A DNA stretch of 38,653 nucleotides from Anaerolineae bacterium (GCA_022826865.1 JAJDUC010000067.1:1-38653); one strand, 5' to 3'. Shown: positions 7,334-16,305, numbered from the stretch's first letter. Translations and numbers: made by a program. The notes: a model not told the origin generated them from the sequence alone.

Positions 7334-8765
7334 TTCAAGCGAGCTTGTCAACCTGACTATCAGCGAAGCCGCGGCTGCCTTGCGGGTGGGCGAAACCAGC
7401 GCGCTTGCCTTGACTGAGGCTACGCTCGCGCGCATCAAGCAGACCGAGCCGACCATCAACGCTTATGCCGCCGTTCCCGAAGAACTGGCGCGCGAAGCCG
7501 CGCAGCAAGCCGATGCCGAACTCGCCGCGGGAAACGATCGCGGTCCCTTGCACGGCATACCAATTGGCGTCAAGGATATCTGCTACACCAAAGGCGTCTT
7601 GACCGAGGCGGGCTCCAAAGTGATGGAAGGCTTCATTCCCGACTATGATTCCACCGTGGCGCAGAAGCTGGCCGACGCCGGCGCGATCATGATCGGCAAA
7701 ACGCGCTGCCATGAATTCGCCTACGGCGTCAACGAACCGCCGACGCGCAGCCCCTGGGAGCTGAACAGCTATCCCGGCGGCAGCAGCACCGGCTCCGGCG
7801 TTGCGCTGACTGCGCGCTCGGCTTTCGGCGCGATCGGCACCGATACCGGCGGCTCCATCCGCATCCCGGCATCGATCAACAATATCGTCGGCTTGAAGCC
7901 GACCTATGGGCGCGTCAGCGCCTATGGCGTCTTGCCCCTGTCCTGGACGCTCGATCATGTCGGACCTATGACCCGCACGGTGCTCGACAATGCGCTGCTG
8001 CTCGGGGCGATCGCCGGGCATGACCCCAGGGACGCCACATCCGCGCGCGCGGATGTGCCCGATTACACAGCCGGCATCAAAGACGGCGCGCGCGGCGCGC
8101 GTATCGGAATCGATCGCGAATATGTGCTCTATCCCGGGGTTATCGACGATGTGCGCGCCGCGACCGAAGCGGTCATCCAGGAATTATCAGCCATGGGCGC
8201 GGAAATCATCGATATCAGCCTGCCCGAATTTGAATTGACGCCGGAAACGCTCTTCACGGTTATGATGGTCGAAGCCAGCACATACCATCGGCAGCAATTG
8301 CGGGAAAAAGGCGATCTGTATGACCCCGCCACCCGCGCGACTTTGCAGCTCGGCGAATTGGTTCCGGGCACGCATTATGTCACTGGCTTGCGCGCTCGCG
8401 AGCGTTATCGCTCCGCCATGAAGGACCTCTTCCAAAGAGAGAATCTGGACGCGCTTGTCTCGCCGACGATGCCGCTGCCAACGGCGCTGCTGACCGAATT
8501 GCATCAGCCGCGCCGGGATATGGAAATCGGGGAAACCCCCATGATCTCTTATATCCACCATACATTTTCCGCCAATCTCGCTGGTCAGCCGGCTCTGAGC
8601 GCGCCCTGCGGCTTCACGCGCGATGGCTTGCCAATTGGATACCAATTGATGGGGCGGCCTTTTGACGAAGCGACGCTCTTCCGCATTGCCTGGGCTTATG
8701 AACAAGCCCATGATTGGCACGAGCGTCAGCCCCCGCATGTCTATGACTCAGGAGAGAAGAAATGA
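7326..8765 (+). CDS. Amidase-signature family hydrolase
   Basis: This cytoplasmic enzyme hydrolyses a C-N amide bond, releasing ammonia or an amine. The 479 residues show the full Ser-cisSer-Lys triad: Lys83 in PIGVKDICYTKG, the GGSSTGSG loop with the cis-Ser at 153/154, and the nucleophile Ser177 in GTDTGGSIRIPAS. Length and layout fit GatA/AtzE/AtzF-like amidases. GatCAB itself is unlikely because gatB is absent and the neighbours are catabolic. The start overlaps the GatC/AtzG-like gene by 8 bp, and the stop overlaps the LLM oxidoreductase start by 4 bp (ATGA). Confidence 0.92.
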   Translation: MTNSSELVNLTISEAAAALRVGETSALALTEATLARIKQTEPTINAYAAVPEELAREAAQQADAELAAGNDRGPLHGIPIGVKDICYTKGVLTEAGSKVMEGFIPDYDSTVAQKLADAGAIMIGKTRCHEFAYGVNEPPTRSPWELNSYPGGSSTGSGVALTARSAFGAIGTDTGGSIRIPASINNIVGLKPTYGRVSAYGVLPLSWTLDHVGPMTRTVLDNALLLGAIAGHDPRDATSARADVPDYTAGIKDGARGARIGIDREYVLYPGVIDDVRAATEAVIQELSAMGAEIIDISLPEFELTPETLFTVMMVEASTYHRQQLREKGDLYDPATRATLQLGELVPGTHYVTGLRARERYRSAMKDLFQRENLDALVSPTMPLPTALLTELHQPRRDMEIGETPMISYIHHTFSANLAGQPALSAPCGFTRDGLPIGYQLMGRPFDEATLFRIAWAYEQAHDWHERQPPHVYDSGEKK

Positions 8766-9643
8766 AGTTTGGTTTGATTCTGCCGAATTTCGGCGCCATT
8801 GCCGGCGGAGACGCCATTCATCATTGCGCTGCGCTTGCGGAGGACCTGGGTTTTGATTCGGTTTGGACGACAGATCATGTGCTGATGCCCGCCAGCATGC
8901 CGGAGCCATACGGCAATCTGGTGGAGTCGCTTATCGCGCTGACCGTTGCGGCAACCGCCACAAAGCGCGTTCAGTTGGGCACGTCAATTATCGTGACGCC
9001 GCAGCGCGAGCCGGTGCTGCTGGCAAAGCAACTCGCCTCTATCGACGCGATCTCCGGCGGCCGCTTGATCCTTGGCGCCGGGGTCGGCTGGCTGGAGCAG
9101 GAATTTGCTTATCTAAACGCCAACTACAAAAACCGTGGCGCCCGTTTCGATGAGGGATTGGCGCTGGCGCGAGCATTGTGGGCGGGCGAAGGCAGTTTTC
9201 ATGGCGATTTCGCGACCATCGACGATGCGCTGTTTTCGCCGTATCCGGCCAGAGGTCGCGATCTGCCGGTCTGGATTGGCGGCAACAGCGAGCACGCGAT
9301 CCACCGCGCGGCAACGATCGCCCATGGTTGGCACCCGGTGGGTTTGACAGCGGCCGAACTTGCGCAGGGCTGCGCCAGCCTGCGCTCACAGGCAAATGGA
9401 CGCTCTGTGGCGGTTTCCCTGCGCACCAATATCGAATTGCTGGCAGCCGGCGAAACCTCAAGAGGCTATGAAGCGCCCGGTCACGCGCCAAGCGGTTCCG
9501 CTGACGATATTGTCCGGGAACTGCGCGATTATGAGGGCGCCGGCCTCGAATACGCGGTTCTGTGGCTTTTCCATGAAAGCGCCGACGAACTGGAATCCCG
9601 GGCCAAGCTCTTCGCCACCGAAGTCATGCCGAACTTCCGTTAG
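8762..9643 (+). CDS. LLM-class flavin (F420 or FMN) oxidoreductase
   Basis: This is a luciferase-like TIM-barrel protein of 293 residues. It begins MKFGLILPNFG and has GFDSVWTTDHVL, VQLGTSIIVTPQREPVLLAKQ and LGAGVGWLEQEF, all conserved blocks of the F420-dependent LLM family. The later GRDLPVWIGGNSEHAIHRAA block is also typical. Such enzymes oxidise or reduce alcohols or imines, or cleave N-heterocycles when they work as FMN monooxygenases (RutA is the pyrimidine-cleaving example). The cofactor cannot be fixed from sequence alone. It sits between the amidase (4-bp overlap) and the PuuE-like deacetylase (22-bp gap). Confidence 0.88.
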   Translation: MKFGLILPNFGAIAGGDAIHHCAALAEDLGFDSVWTTDHVLMPASMPEPYGNLVESLIALTVAATATKRVQLGTSIIVTPQREPVLLAKQLASIDAISGGRLILGAGVGWLEQEFAYLNANYKNRGARFDEGLALARALWAGEGSFHGDFATIDDALFSPYPARGRDLPVWIGGNSEHAIHRAATIAHGWHPVGLTAAELAQGCASLRSQANGRSVAVSLRTNIELLAAGETSRGYEAPGHAPSGSADDIVRELRDYEGAGLEYAVLWLFHESADELESRAKLFATEVMPNFR

Positions 9644-9665
9644 GCGCAAACAAGGAGAGAACGCT

Positions 9666-10541
9666 ATGGGCGAATTCAAATGGCCGGACGAACGCATTTG
9701 CGCGGTGTCGCTCACCTTTGATCTCGACGGCGAGACCATTCCCTACATGCTGGATCCGCCCCAGGCGACCAAACGCCTGGCCTTGATGTCCGAATTCAGC
9801 TATGGGCCGAATGTCGGCATGCCGCAGATCCTCGATTTGCTCGATCTCTACGAGATCAAGGCGAGTTTCTTCTCGCCGGCGCGCACGCTTGAATTGCATC
9901 CCGATATCGCGCAAGAAATCGTGGCGCGCGGGCACGATTTGGGTCATCACGGTTTCATGCACGAGCGTCCCGACGGTTTGAGCGACGAAAAGGAAGAACG
10001 GGTTTTGAAAGCGGGAATTGATGTTATCGAAAGCATCACCGGCAGCCGCCCCATCGGTTATCGCTCGCCCGCCTGGGAACTCAAACCGTCGTCGCCGGCC
10101 TTGCTCAAACGCCACGGCTTTCAATTCGATAGCAGCCTCATGGGCTACGATATTCCTTATTGGGTGGCAACCGCCGAAGGCGACTTGCTGGAACTGCCCG
10201 TCAGTTGGCGCAACGATGATTGGCCGCAGTTTGGCTTCGTCTCCGTGCCGCCGGTCGGGAATGGCATCAACCCGCCTTCGATCGGCCTGGAAGTCTTCAC
10301 TGCGGAATTTGAAGGTCTCTTCGCGCGTGGCGGTCTATTCAACATGACCATGCACCCGTTCCTGGCCGGGCGCCCCTCGGGCATCATCGTACTCGAGCGC
10401 TTGATCCGCCATATCCGCGGCTTTCCCCGCGTCTGGTGGGCGAAATTAAGCGAAGTCGCCGAGTACTGCTGCCGGCGCGATGTGGCGCCAACCTTGCCCC
10501 AGGTCAGCACCGATATCCCCGCGGCGAAATGGATCGATTGA
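9666..10541 (+). CDS. Polysaccharide-deacetylase-fold hydrolase (PuuE-like)
   Basis: This is a NodB/CE4-fold protein of 291 residues without a signal peptide. The metal site is visible as TFDLDGE (Asp19, Asp21) and HHGFMHE (His95, His99). A YRSPAWE block follows. Cytoplasmic members with the HHGxxHE pattern, such as PuuE-type allantoinase, cleave cyclic or linear amides rather than cell-wall glycans. Given its neighbours I infer an amidohydrolase role on a small nitrogen compound. The start at ATG 9666 is supported by AAGGAGAG just upstream. The open frame extends further 5' only as overlap with the previous gene. Confidence 0.85.
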   Translation: MGEFKWPDERICAVSLTFDLDGETIPYMLDPPQATKRLALMSEFSYGPNVGMPQILDLLDLYEIKASFFSPARTLELHPDIAQEIVARGHDLGHHGFMHERPDGLSDEKEERVLKAGIDVIESITGSRPIGYRSPAWELKPSSPALLKRHGFQFDSSLMGYDIPYWVATAEGDLLELPVSWRNDDWPQFGFVSVPPVGNGINPPSIGLEVFTAEFEGLFARGGLFNMTMHPFLAGRPSGIIVLERLIRHIRGFPRVWWAKLSEVAEYCCRRDVAPTLPQVSTDIPAAKWID

Positions 10542-10543
10542 AT

Positions 10544-11314
10544 ATGCCCAGGCGCTTTGACGGCAAGTCCGTGCTCGTCACCGGCGCCGGCCACGGCATC
10601 GGCCGGCAGATCGCGCTGGATTTCGCTGCGGAAGGCGCTTGTGTGGGCGTCAACGATGTCTCGAGCGAACGGGCGCATGCGGTCGCTGCGGAAATTGCCG
10701 CCGCGGGCGGGCGGGCGCTGGCATTGGTCGCTGATGTCCGTTCGGCGGAACAGGTTGAGAGAATGCTGGCGGAGCATGCGTTCAGCCTCGCTGTCCCGGA
10801 TGTGGCGGTCAACAACGCCGGTGTTTATCCCAACAGCCTCATCGTCGACATGAGTGAAGACGAGTGGGACCGTGTCTGGGATATCAATATGAAAGGCATG
10901 TTCCTGGTCTGTCGGGCGGCGCTGCGGCGAATGATCGCTGAAAAAGCCGGCGGCAAAATCATCAATTTGTCTTCAGGCGCGGCCTTGCGGGCGCGGGTGG
11001 GCGCATCTCATTATTGCTCGTCGAAAGCGGCGATATCGATGTTCACGCAGGTGCTGGCGCTGGAAGCGGCCGAGCACAACATCCAGGTCAACGCAATAGC
11101 GCCCGGCTTGATCGAAGTGCCGGATTGGGATTTGACACCGGAATATATCGACGCCTTGGTCGGCATGACGCCGCGCGGGCGCATCGGGCAGCCGTCCGAT
11201 GTCTCCGCAATGGCGCGCTATCTGGCATCGGACGCTGCCGATTTCATCACCGGCGCGGTCATGCTTGTGGATGGCGGCGCCTCCGCTGGCCAAAGTCTTC
11301 CTCTAAGCGGTTGA
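10544..11314 (+). CDS. SDR-family oxidoreductase (second of the operon)
   Basis: This is a classical short-chain dehydrogenase of 256 residues: TGAGHGIG (13-20), NNAG (90-93), Ser143, and YCSSK with Tyr157 and Lys161. The ending GAVMLVDGGAS is typical of the family. Starts at ATG 10529 (overlapping the previous gene) and ATG 10544 are both possible and neither has a strong ribosome site. I prefer 10544, which gives the family-like beginning RFDGKSVLVTGAG. The next gene starts 5 bp after its stop. Confidence 0.87.
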   Translation: MPRRFDGKSVLVTGAGHGIGRQIALDFAAEGACVGVNDVSSERAHAVAAEIAAAGGRALALVADVRSAEQVERMLAEHAFSLAVPDVAVNNAGVYPNSLIVDMSEDEWDRVWDINMKGMFLVCRAALRRMIAEKAGGKIINLSSGAALRARVGASHYCSSKAAISMFTQVLALEAAEHNIQVNAIAPGLIEVPDWDLTPEYIDALVGMTPRGRIGQPSDVSAMARYLASDAADFITGAVMLVDGGASAGQSLPLSG

Positions 11315-11319
11315 CCAGC

Positions 11320-12639
11320 ATGAACCTGCCTGCAATCGAGTTGGCGCTGCATCAACGCCTTGAGGCGATGCGCGCGGACATTATTCGGCTTACGCAAGAA
11401 ATGCTCGCCTTCAAGAGCGTCAATCCGCGCTTCATGGCTGAATCGGAAATCAGCGAAGAAAGGGAAATTCAAGATTATCTGGAAGCCCGGCTGAATGCGC
11501 TGGGGCTGCAACTGACGCGCTGGGAAAAAGAACCGGGGCGGCCCAATCTGGTAGCGCTTTTGCCGGGAAGCGGCGGCGGCAGGAGCCTGGCATTTAACGG
11601 GCACATTGATGTCGTGCCCATCGGCGACCGCGCTGGCTGGGAATTTGACCCTTGGGGCAGCGATATCGACGCCGGCAAGCTCTATGGGCGCGGCGCCCTT
11701 GACATGAAAACCGGGATCGCCGCCTTTATCGCCGCGACCGAAGCCATCATCGCGAGTGACATCGCGCTGATGGGCGACTTGCAGCTGCACATCGTTGTCG
11801 ATGAGGAAGCGGGCGGGTTCGCCGGCACTCGCGATCTAATCGCGCGTGGTTATCGCAGCGATGGCGTTATTGTCGCCGAACCGACTTCCGGGCGGGTTGA
11901 AGCGGCGGAAGGCGGGCTGAGTTGGCTGCGCGTCACCATCCGCGGGCGGGCGGCGCACGCCGGTTGGCGTTTCGCCCAGATTTACCCCCAAGCGGCAGCC
12001 GACGCCCCCAACGCCGATGGCGTAAACGCCATCGAAAAAGCGGTGAAGTTCTTGCAAGCCCTGCGCGAATTCGAGCGGGAATGGGCGCATTCCCGGCATC
12101 ATCCGCTCATGCCGCCGGGCATCGCCACGATTAATCCGGGCGTGATCCAGGCTGGCGTGGGCATGGGCTACGATGGCAAGCCGCGGGTCACTTCAAATCC
12201 CGCCATGATCCCCGATGTCTGCACAATCGACTTCGATTTTAAGTACCTGCCAACCGAAACATTTGAAGAAGTCCGCGCTGAATTCGAGGCTTTCGTGTCC
12301 GCATTCGCCTTGACCGATCCCTGGCTGCGCGCGCATCCCCCGAAGCTGGAATGGCATCTGTCGAATATCGATTTCCCGCCTTTCTCCACGCCGTCCGATC
12401 ATCCGCTGGTGGAAGCCTGCCGCGGGGCGCAGCAGGCCTTGGGCATCGAAACTGTCTTGGCCGGCAAACGCGCGGTGACCGATGCCGCCTTTTACGCAGG
12501 CGCGGGCATGACCCCGGTCATCCTCGGGCCAGCCGGGGAAGGCTTGCATGGGGATAACGAATATGTCGAGATCGACTCATTGATCGAGACCGCTAAAGTA
12601 TTCGCCGGCGTCATCTTGCGCTGGTGCGGGACCGCGTAA
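11320..12639 (+). CDS. M20-family amidohydrolase (ArgE/DapE-like deacylase)
   Basis: This is a cytoplasmic di-metal amidohydrolase of 439 residues. Metal-binding and catalytic residues are visible: His95 and Asp97 in FNGHIDVVP, the bridging Asp128 in GRGALDMKTG, the Glu162-Glu163 pair in VDEEAGG, and the distal His in GEGLHGDNE near the C-terminus. The family removes acyl groups from amino acids (acetylornithine or succinyl-diaminopimelate types). The context of an importer and an amidase argues for catabolism of an N-acyl compound rather than arginine or lysine synthesis. In-frame TTG 11311 is an alternative start. It is followed 3 bp later by a second M20 gene. Confidence 0.88.
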   Translation: MNLPAIELALHQRLEAMRADIIRLTQEMLAFKSVNPRFMAESEISEEREIQDYLEARLNALGLQLTRWEKEPGRPNLVALLPGSGGGRSLAFNGHIDVVPIGDRAGWEFDPWGSDIDAGKLYGRGALDMKTGIAAFIAATEAIIASDIALMGDLQLHIVVDEEAGGFAGTRDLIARGYRSDGVIVAEPTSGRVEAAEGGLSWLRVTIRGRAAHAGWRFAQIYPQAAADAPNADGVNAIEKAVKFLQALREFEREWAHSRHHPLMPPGIATINPGVIQAGVGMGYDGKPRVTSNPAMIPDVCTIDFDFKYLPTETFEEVRAEFEAFVSAFALTDPWLRAHPPKLEWHLSNIDFPPFSTPSDHPLVEACRGAQQALGIETVLAGKRAVTDAAFYAGAGMTPVILGPAGEGLHGDNEYVEIDSLIETAKVFAGVILRWCGTA

Positions 12640-12642
12640 TAA

Positions 12643-13794
12643 GTGACCATAACGGCATATCTCGAAGCGCAACTGGAAAACTACTTGGCGGACTTGCAAC
12701 GCTTGGTCGCCATCGATTCCGGCGCCTACGACAAAGCTGGCGGCAATCGCGTCAACGATTGGCTGGCTGACCGGCTGATTGGCGCGGGTTTCAGCATCCA
12801 GCGCTTTCCACAACCGGAAACGGCCGATCATGTGCTGGCTCAATTGCCCGGCAGCGGCCGGGCGAAAATTCTGCTCCTCGGTCACAGCGACACCGTTTAC
12901 CCGCGCGGAACCGCGGCGCAACGCCCACTAACATTGCACGGCGATCGCTTGCAGGGTCCGGGCGCCTGCGATATGAAAGCCGGCTTGCTCAGCGGCATCT
13001 ATGCCGTTGAAGCCCTGCAAAAGCGGGATTTTGATGATTTCGCTCAGTTGGTTTTCCTTTGCGTGGCTGACGAAGAGGTCGATTCACGAACATCCATCCC
13101 ACTGATTCTGGCGTCGATTCGCGACTGTGACGCCGTGCTGACGCTGGAAGCGGCGCGCGAAAACGGCGATATCGTGACCGCGCGCAAGGGCAATGTCGTG
13201 CTTCGTGTCCGCGCCCAGGGACGCAGCGCCCATGCCGGCGTCGAACCGGAAAAAGGGCGCAACGCCATCAGCGGTCTCATGCGCCGCCTGCTACAAGTAG
13301 AAGCGCTGGCCCAGCCCGACGCCGGGGTCACGATCAACGTCGGTGCAATTAACGGTGGCAACCTCCCCAATGTCGTGCCGGACCGGGCCGAGGCCAGCAT
13401 CGATATCCGCGCCTATGAGCCGGCTGAGCTCGAGCGCGCGGTTGCGGAAATTGAAGCGATATTTTCCCGGCGCGGCGAAGATGACATCAGTTTCACGCTG
13501 GATAAGCGCCTCGCCTCGCCGCCGATGCCGCGCACATCCGAGGTGGCCGGCCTGGAGGCGCTTGCGATTCAGGCGGCGGAAAGACTCGGCTTCGGCCTGC
13601 GCGGGATAAGCACCGGCGGCGCCGCGGATAGCGCCTTCGCCGCCCAAGAGGGCGTGCCTGCGCTTGATGGCTTGGGTCCCATCGGCGGCCTGGATCATGG
13701 ACCCGATGAATATATTCTAAAGAGCAGCATCGTGCCGCGTACGGCGCTGCTGGCAGAGCTGATTCGCTTGATCTGTGGAGTCAAAAATGGATAA
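12643..13794 (+). CDS. M20-family peptidase (carboxypeptidase G2-like)
   Basis: This is a second M20 enzyme of 383 residues, clearly different from its neighbour. It has GHSDTVYPRGT (His81, Asp83), GPGACDMKAG (Asp110), ADEEVDS (Glu144-Glu145) and a C-terminal LDHGPDEY with the last metal His. This pattern resembles carboxypeptidase G2, which frees C-terminal glutamate from folate-like conjugates. Release of glutamate or another amino acid here would fit the ligase gene that follows. The start is GTG 12643, three bases after the previous stop, and no ATG nearby gives a complete domain. It overlaps the next gene by 8 bp. Confidence 0.87.
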   Translation: MTITAYLEAQLENYLADLQRLVAIDSGAYDKAGGNRVNDWLADRLIGAGFSIQRFPQPETADHVLAQLPGSGRAKILLLGHSDTVYPRGTAAQRPLTLHGDRLQGPGACDMKAGLLSGIYAVEALQKRDFDDFAQLVFLCVADEEVDSRTSIPLILASIRDCDAVLTLEAARENGDIVTARKGNVVLRVRAQGRSAHAGVEPEKGRNAISGLMRRLLQVEALAQPDAGVTINVGAINGGNLPNVVPDRAEASIDIRAYEPAELERAVAEIEAIFSRRGEDDISFTLDKRLASPPMPRTSEVAGLEALAIQAAERLGFGLRGISTGGAADSAFAAQEGVPALDGLGPIGGLDHGPDEYILKSSIVPRTALLAELIRLICGVKNG

Positions 13795-15118
13795 GAAGGA
13801 ATTTCTAATACGCCTGGCTGATGACAAGATCGAAAACCTTTGGGTAACCTATCACGATTACAACGGTCGCGCCTGCGCCAAGACCTTGCCCAAGAGCAAA
13901 TTCGAGAGTGCTGTAGAAGATGGCGTGGCATTTGCCCGCGCCAACCTTAATTTCGGCGTCGACGATCACAATGCCCCCGATGGCATCTGGCAGGCGCAAA
14001 CGGGCGACTTCCTGGCAATGCCGGATCCGGAGGCCTATTGGAAGCTGCCATATTTGGACAGCACCGCCATCGTCTTCTGCAATATGCTGACCGAGGCTCA
14101 TCAACCTTTCGACGGCTGCCCGCGTCAAAACCTGGTGAAAACCGTTTCCAGCTATGCGGCGCGCGGCATCGATATCAGCGCCGCGCTGGAAGCTGAATTC
14201 AGCCTCTTCAACAAGACTGTCGACGGCGATTATGCGCCCGACCGCGCCGGCGGCATGTTCACCGTCGCCGGCTTAAATCAATTTGCCGAACTTCTGCATG
14301 AAATCGTGGTGGCGCTGGAAGCGATGGGCCTGCAGGTTGAGCAATTGGGCAAGGAATACGGTCCCTCGCAGTTTGAATTCAGCCTGCGCTACGGAAATCC
14401 GCTGGCCGCCGCGGATAGCTGCCTCATCAGCAAAGAGGTCACGCGGGCGCTGGCCCTCAAGCGCGGCTTGATCGCCTCCTACATGCCCAAACCCTTCACT
14501 GATTTGGCCGGCAATGGTTTGCATGTGCATCTGGCGCTCTGGGATCGTGGATCCGGCGAAAATCTGATGTCGGGGAACCCGCTTAGTGAAATCGGCCGGC
14601 AGTTCACGGGCGGCTTGATGCGGCATGCCCCGGGCATCTGCGGCTTGGGGGCGCCCACGGTCAACTCTTACAAGCGCCTGCAGCCGGCCTCCTGGGCGCC
14701 GGCGCATATCGCCTGGGGCGTCGGCAATCGCGGCGTCCTTCTGCGCGTGCCCGATGTCAACCAGCGATGCCGCGTCGAATATCGCGCCGGGGACAATACC
14801 TGCAATCCTTACTTCTTTTTGACCGCTTTGCTCGCCGCCGGTTTGGACGGCATACAGAAAGACATGGATCCGGGCGATCCTTTTAATGACGAAGATGTCG
14901 GGCATTTCAGCGAGGCGCAGCGCCGGCAGCATACAATCGACTACCTGCCGCGCACTCTGCCCGTCGCTCTGGATGCCCTGGAAAATGATGAGGTTCTGAT
15001 GTCGGCGCTGTCGCCGGTCATCGGGCCGGAATTCATCAAGGTCAAGCGTCAGGAACTGGAAACCTACAATCTGACAGTGCATCCCTGGGAGCGGCAAATG
15101 TACCTGGAGGCCACCTGA
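13787..15118 (+). CDS. Glutamine synthetase-family ligase (PuuA/FluG-C-like)
   Basis: This is an ATP-dependent amino-acid:amine ligase of the glutamine synthetase superfamily, 443 residues. It has an N-terminal beta-grasp part, GDFLAMPD, metal ligands in ALEAEFSLF (Glu135, Glu137), NGLHVHLALWD in the position of NGSGMHVH, and SWAPAHIAWG plus NRGVLLRVP for the glutamate/ATP site. The VEYRAGDNTCNPYF block completes the fold. Divergent members gamma-glutamylate amines (PuuA type) instead of making glutamine. GGAG lies 6 bp before ATG 13787. The stop TGA shares a base with the next ATG. With the following amidohydrolase it reproduces the two domains of FluG/NodGS. Confidence 0.88.
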   Translation: MDKKEFLIRLADDKIENLWVTYHDYNGRACAKTLPKSKFESAVEDGVAFARANLNFGVDDHNAPDGIWQAQTGDFLAMPDPEAYWKLPYLDSTAIVFCNMLTEAHQPFDGCPRQNLVKTVSSYAARGIDISAALEAEFSLFNKTVDGDYAPDRAGGMFTVAGLNQFAELLHEIVVALEAMGLQVEQLGKEYGPSQFEFSLRYGNPLAAADSCLISKEVTRALALKRGLIASYMPKPFTDLAGNGLHVHLALWDRGSGENLMSGNPLSEIGRQFTGGLMRHAPGICGLGAPTVNSYKRLQPASWAPAHIAWGVGNRGVLLRVPDVNQRCRVEYRAGDNTCNPYFFLTALLAAGLDGIQKDMDPGDPFNDEDVGHFSEAQRRQHTIDYLPRTLPVALDALENDEVLMSALSPVIGPEFIKVKRQELETYNLTVHPWERQMYLEAT

Positions 15119-16305
15119 TGCTCGATTTCAGCGATCTGAGCGTAGTCGATGCGCATTGCCACCCGTATAGGCGCGCAGACAATCTCAGCGCCGACGAATG
15201 GGTAAATGCGGTTTCATTCGGCGGCGGCTCGCCCGAATATCTGCAAGCGGGCGGTATCGAGGTGGATGCGGCTGCGCAGGCGATGTTGCAGCGGGTCAAG
15301 CGCGATACGCTTTACTTCCGGTATATGCTGCGGCGAATGGCGGAATTCTTTCAGGTAGAGGCGACGGTGGATGCCGTGGTTGCTGCGCGCAACCGCGCCA
15401 TCAAAGACAATGGCTATGGGGTTTACGCGCAGGGCCTGCATCAAGCCGGCAAAATAGAAACGCTAATCGTGGACGACGGCCATCCCTTGCCACAGGTCGA
15501 TCTCAGGCGTTTCCGCGCCCAGGTTGGGGTTGAAGTGCTGCCCGTCTTCCGCATCGAAGCGCTGATTCAGCAACTTCTTGACGAAGACAGCGCCTGGCCG
15601 GAGTTTCAGCGCGCATACGACGAGGGTATCGCTATGGCATTGAGCGATGGCGGTTATGTGGGGCTGAAATCAATTATCGCTTACCGCACGGGACTCGATA
15701 TTGATCCCCGCAGCCGTTCCGCCGATCAAGGCATGGTCGCTCTCGAGAAAATCCGCCGCGCCCGCGGGCGAAGCGGCGATGCGATCAAAAACCTGCGCGA
15801 TCATCTCTTTTGCCGCGCCATTGAGCTCTGCATCGATTTTGATGCGCCATTTCAAGTGCATACCGGCATGGGGGATTGGGAGGTGCATCTGGATGCCTGC
15901 CGCCCGGCCCTGCTGATGGAATTGCTGCGTTACCCGGCGTATCGCGCCTGCAAATTCCTTTTGGTGCATACCGGCTATCCTTATCATGCTGAAGCGGGTT
16001 ACATAGCCAACGCGCTGCCGAATATCTGGTGCGATCTTTCGGAAGGCTTGCCCTTCGCCGGCAACGCCGGCGCGCGCATCATCGCCGAAGTGCTGGAAAT
16101 GGCGCCGCTCTCTCGAGTCTGCTACGGTTCCGATACCTACGGCAGTCCCGAACCCTTCTATACAAGCGCATTGCTGGGCAAGCAGGCGCTGGCCCAGGCA
16201 ATGCAGCAGCTCATCAATGACGGATTCATGTCTGAGGCGCAAGCGCGCGAGGCGGCAAAGATGATCCTCTCGGATAATGCGCGCGAGCTATATGATGCGA
16301 GCTGA
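15118..16305 (+). CDS. FluG/NodGS-type metal-dependent amidohydrolase
   Basis: This is a TIM-barrel amidohydrolase of 395 residues. Metal ligands appear as DAHCHP (His13, His15), then a His in PFQVHTGMGD, another in LLVHTGYPYHAEAGYI, and the catalytic Asp in YGSDTYGSPE. The blocks PFQVHTGMGD and HTGYPYHAEAGYIA closely resemble my memory of the amidohydrolase half of plant NodGS and fungal FluG. In those proteins it is fused to a glutamine-synthetase domain. Here that domain is the separate gene immediately upstream, joined by TGATG. It likely hydrolyses a gamma-glutamyl or related amide intermediate. It is the last gene of the co-directional block, and ftsH converges from the other side 72 bp away. 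Confidence 0.87.
   Translation: MLDFSDLSVVDAHCHPYRRADNLSADEWVNAVSFGGGSPEYLQAGGIEVDAAAQAMLQRVKRDTLYFRYMLRRMAEFFQVEATVDAVVAARNRAIKDNGYGVYAQGLHQAGKIETLIVDDGHPLPQVDLRRFRAQVGVEVLPVFRIEALIQQLLDEDSAWPEFQRAYDEGIAMALSDGGYVGLKSIIAYRTGLDIDPRSRSADQGMVALEKIRRARGRSGDAIKNLRDHLFCRAIELCIDFDAPFQVHTGMGDWEVHLDACRPALLMELLRYPAYRACKFLLVHTGYPYHAEAGYIANALPNIWCDLSEGLPFAGNAGARIIAEVLEMAPLSRVCYGSDTYGSPEPFYTSALLGKQALAQAMQQLINDGFMSEAQAREAAKMILSDNARELYDAS

Noticed and set aside
7326..8765. Reading amidase plus GatC-like protein as a tRNA amidotransferase.
   Set aside because: gatB is absent and the neighbours are importer and catabolic genes.
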